A DNA stretch of 6,518 nucleotides from CAYMOV01 sp964392085 (GTDB taxonomy: Bacteria > Oederibacteriota > Muellerivitia > Muellerivitales > Muellerivitaceae), in NCBI GenBank assembly GCA_964392085.1, contig CAYMOV010000137.1:1-6518 (forward strand), written 5' to 3'. The position numbers were made by a program, and so were the translations under genes. Under the pieces are notes generated by a model, which was not told where the DNA came from, searched no databases, and saw only the letters and a list, made by a program, of their open reading frames with translations. Below are positions 4,517 through 6,518 of this stretch, piece by piece. Position 1 is the first letter of the stretch, and every line of letters begins with the position of its first letter.

Positions 4517-6518
4517 ATGAAAGATCGCACTTTGAACATCCTTAAATCCCTGGGGCCGGTTTTGACCCAGCTTCGGAGGATGAGGACTTCGCTCTTACTG
4601 GTGATCGCGTTGGCGGGGTCGACATATCCGGCTTGGGCGGGCACCTGCACCGTGGACGCCACCCAGACCAACCAATTCATCCGCAGCATCGGGGCGTCCA
4701 GCGCCTGGAGCGGCATCGGGAGCGCGGGACAGGCCCTGTTCGCCGTCGACAACACGAACGGCCATATCGGCCTTTCGTCCTTGAGGGCCCGGATCGACCC
4801 CAACAACAGTTTCTCGTCCGAGGTGAACTCCCTCGCGACGGCCCATTCGGTCAACCCCAATATCCTCCTTTGGGCCACGGAGTGGTCCCCCCCGGCCCAA
4901 TACAAGGGCAACAACAACGTCAACGGCAGCGGCACGAACGGGAGCTTGAGCGGCGCCACCGCCACCTTCACCGGCGCGTCCTCCGGATCCCCCAACGCCG
5001 CCGACACCGGCTACGCCAATTACCTGGTCTCCTTCGTCCAATATGCCCAGAGCCACGGTGCCAGCCTTTACGCCGTTTCGGTCCAGAACGAACCCAATTG
5101 GAACCCCACCTACGAGGCGGCCATTTGGAGCGCGGGGCAATTTGCGGTGTTTGTCCCGGTCCTGCATAGCGCCCTCCAAAGCGCGGGCCTCTCCACCAAG
5201 ATCATTATCCCGGAGCCGGTCAACCCGGGCGGCATGAACCTCGCCTCGACCGCCATGAGCAATTCGACGACCGCCTCGGAAATCAGCATCATCGCCACAC
5301 ATCTTTACGGCGGGACGGCCAACCCGCTTTCCTCTTACGGCTTCGCCAACGTCACCAACCAGGAGTGGTGGGAGACTGAGGTGTCGGGGAACACCACCGA
5401 CATGCCGGGCGCCCTGCAGGAGGCCGGTTGGATCCAAAGCTGCCTGGTGAACGCCAGCATGAACTCCTTCAGTTACTGGTGGCTCACGGACCTGCTCAGC
5501 AACAACAACCTCACCATCAAGGCCTATGTCCTGGGCAATTACAGCAAGTTCATCCGGCCCGGCTACTACCGCATGGGAGCCACCGCGTCCCCCACCTCCG
5601 GGGTGTCCGTGAGCGCCTTCAAGAACACCAACAACTCGTCCCCCCAGACCATCGTGTTCGTGGCCATCAACAACAACGGCTCGGCCACCAACCAAACCTT
5701 CGCCCTCAACGGCGTCAACGTCACCTCGGTGACGCCCTGGGTGACCGACAGCGGCAACAACCTGGTCGCGAAATCGTCGGTGGCGGTCTCGGGGAACAGC
5801 TTCACCTACAGCCTGACCGCCTCCAGCGTCACCAGTTTCATCGCCGTGGTCAACGGCACCTCGGTCCCGACCAACACGCCGACGAAGACCAACACGCCGG
5901 TGCCGCCTACGGCCACTTTCACGGCCACGTCGACGTTCACCGTGACCCGGACAAACACGCCGGTGCCGCCGACCGCCACCTTCACTTCGACGGCGACCCG
6001 GACGAATACGCCGGTGCCGCCGACCGCCACCTTCACCTCGACGTCCACCCGGACGAACACGCCGGTGCCGCCGACCGCCACCTTCACTTCGACGTCCACC
6101 CGGACCAACACGCCGGTGCCGCCGACGGCTACCTTCAGCTCGACGGCGACCAATACGTCGGTGCCGCCGACCGCCACCTGGACGGGGACGAACTCGCCCG
6201 TGCCGCCGACTGATACTGTGACGAATACGCCGGTACCGCCGACCGCGACGGACACCTTCACGGCGGTCCCGCCCACCAGCACCTTTACCACGGTGCCGCC
6301 CACCTTTACCCCGACGAACACGGCGGTTCCGCCGACCTCGACGTTCACCTCGGTCCCGCCGACGGTGACCTCGACGAACACCCCTGTTCCTCCGACGGCC
6401 ACCCGGACGAACACGCCGGTTCCGCCCACGGCGACGTTCACGGTCGTGTCGACCGGCAACCTGAAGGTCCAACTCCTGAGCGGGGTGACCAGCGCCACCA
6501 CCAACAGCCCGCACCCCC
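4517..6518 (+). CDS. secreted GH30 xylanase-like glycoside hydrolase with Thr/Pro linker and CBM3 (3' end outside window)
   Basis: The frame is open to the window edge (667 codons seen). ATG 4517 has GGAG six bases upstream, and an in-frame TAA at 4484 limits any extension. A second ATG at 4580 (M22) is possible, but its GGAGG abuts the codon. A signal peptide ends near AWA|G at residue 41. Residues of about 45-345 are a GH30 (beta/alpha)8 barrel like subfamily 8 xylanases: SIGASSAW (57-64), LRARIDPN (89-96), WSPPAQYK (124-131), QNEPNW with the probable acid/base E192, THLYGG (261-266), and WWETEVSG with the probable nucleophile E288. Residues of about 348-446 are the family's side beta-sandwich. 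Residues of about 449-646 are a Thr/Pro repeat linker. From G647, NLKVQLLSGVTSATTNS matches the start of a CBM3 cellulose-binding module. The enzyme would cut xylan or a related beta-glycan outside the cell while anchored on cellulose. The loop after WW (321-322) lacks the glucuronate-binding Arg of classical glucuronoxylanases. Confidence 0.88.
   Translation, partial: MKDRTLNILKSLGPVLTQLRRMRTSLLLVIALAGSTYPAWAGTCTVDATQTNQFIRSIGASSAWSGIGSAGQALFAVDNTNGHIGLSSLRARIDPNNSFSSEVNSLATAHSVNPNILLWATEWSPPAQYKGNNNVNGSGTNGSLSGATATFTGASSGSPNAADTGYANYLVSFVQYAQSHGASLYAVSVQNEPNWNPTYEAAIWSAGQFAVFVPVLHSALQSAGLSTKIIIPEPVNPGGMNLASTAMSNSTTASEISIIATHLYGGTANPLSSYGFANVTNQEWWETEVSGNTTDMPGALQEAGWIQSCLVNASMNSFSYWWLTDLLSNNNLTIKAYVLGNYSKFIRPGYYRMGATASPTSGVSVSAFKNTNNSSPQTIVFVAINNNGSATNQTFALNGVNVTSVTPWVTDSGNNLVAKSSVAVSGNSFTYSLTASSVTSFIAVVNGTSVPTNTPTKTNTPVPPTATFTATSTFTVTRTNTPVPPTATFTSTATRTNTPVPPTATFTSTSTRTNTPVPPTATFTSTSTRTNTPVPPTATFSSTATNTSVPPTATWTGTNSPVPPTDTVTNTPVPPTATDTFTAVPPTSTFTTVPPTFTPTNTAVPPTSTFTSVPPTVTSTNTPVPPTATRTNTPVPPTATFTVVSTGNLKVQLLSGVTSATTNSPHP
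5891..6451 (+). repeat. Thr/Pro-rich tandem repeat encoding the xylanase linker
   Basis: Units beginning NTPVPPTATFT repeat through residues 459-645 of the GH30 protein. Units 2-4 (5954-6004, 6005-6055, 6056-6106) are exactly 51 bp and 17 residues each, differing at only three or four bases between adjacent copies. Later units shrink to 15, 13 and 11 residues and then become irregular (TVPPTFTPT, AVPPTSTFT). Unit 1 is 21 residues. Such linkers are flexible, often O-glycosylated spacers between catalytic and binding modules. Near-identity of the central copies implies recent duplication, so copy number may vary between strains and may be misassembled from short reads. Confidence 0.9.

Noticed and set aside
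5428..6213. Plus-strand open frame of 261 codons in another frame
   Set aside because: It overlaps the GH30 frame and is His/Gln/Pro-rich low-complexity sequence produced by reading the linker repeats out of frame.
5891..6451. CRISPR-like tandem array
   Set aside because: The repeats are directly adjacent, in-frame, Thr/Pro coding and of variable length, with no unique spacers. They form a protein linker.
4595..6514. Very long minus-strand open frame (639 codons)
   Set aside because: It is antisense to the GH30 gene, whose protein shows clear family motifs, signal peptide and linker. The minus product is an Arg/Gly-rich composition artefact of GC-rich codons and the repeat, with no recognisable domain.

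Overview
The window reads as a piece of a GC-rich (roughly 60% by eye), diderm, plant-polysaccharide-degrading bacterium. The diderm inference comes from a PorV/PorQ-type outer-membrane barrel gene and from FlgD-like/sorting-type C-terminal domains on secreted proteins. PA14 and CBM9 modules, PorV-TPR fusions and long Thr/Pro linkers together recall uncultivated phyla near the FCB group, Elusimicrobiota or FCPU426/Firestonebacteria. That placement is inference from protein style and no marker gene is present. All supported genes are on the + strand; every long minus-strand frame is a shadow of a real gene.

Layout: (1) 54-629, an ECF-type RNA polymerase sigma factor. (2) 631-1305, one base after the sigma stop, a membrane protein with a short cytoplasmic N-terminus, one transmembrane helix and an extracytoplasmic FlgD-like Ig domain, probably the cognate anti-sigma/sensor. 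(3) 1306-1485, a leader/intergenic stretch. (4) 1486-2934, a secreted PA14-CBM9 protein with a C-terminal sorting/FlgD-like domain. (5) 2931-4271, overlapping the previous gene by 4 bases, a PorV/PorQ-like barrel with a C-terminal TPR tail. (6) 4272-4516, a 245-base intergenic region dense in signals: two CG-centred palindromes (one an exact fit to the LacI-family operator pattern), a promoter-like bipartite motif, a C-rich G-poor leader and a perfect AT-rich hairpin. (7) 4517 to the window edge, a secreted GH30 xylanase-like enzyme with a Thr/Pro repeat linker and the first residues of a CBM3 cellulose-binding module, cut by the window end.

Working model (inference): the same bipartite motif, TCGGGAATAAAC-N11-AAACAC, lies just upstream of the sigma gene and upstream of the xylanase gene with identical internal spacing. 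This suggests the sigma factor drives both itself and the xylanase, while the FlgD-domain membrane protein restrains or senses. The PA14-CBM9 protein and the PorV-TPR protein between them could be a surface sugar-binding protein and its outer-membrane export or attachment partner. The whole would be a compact sense-bind-degrade locus for xylan/cellulose, analogous in logic to the clostridial SigI/RsgI systems but built from different parts, with a possible second, LacI-type layer on the xylanase gene.
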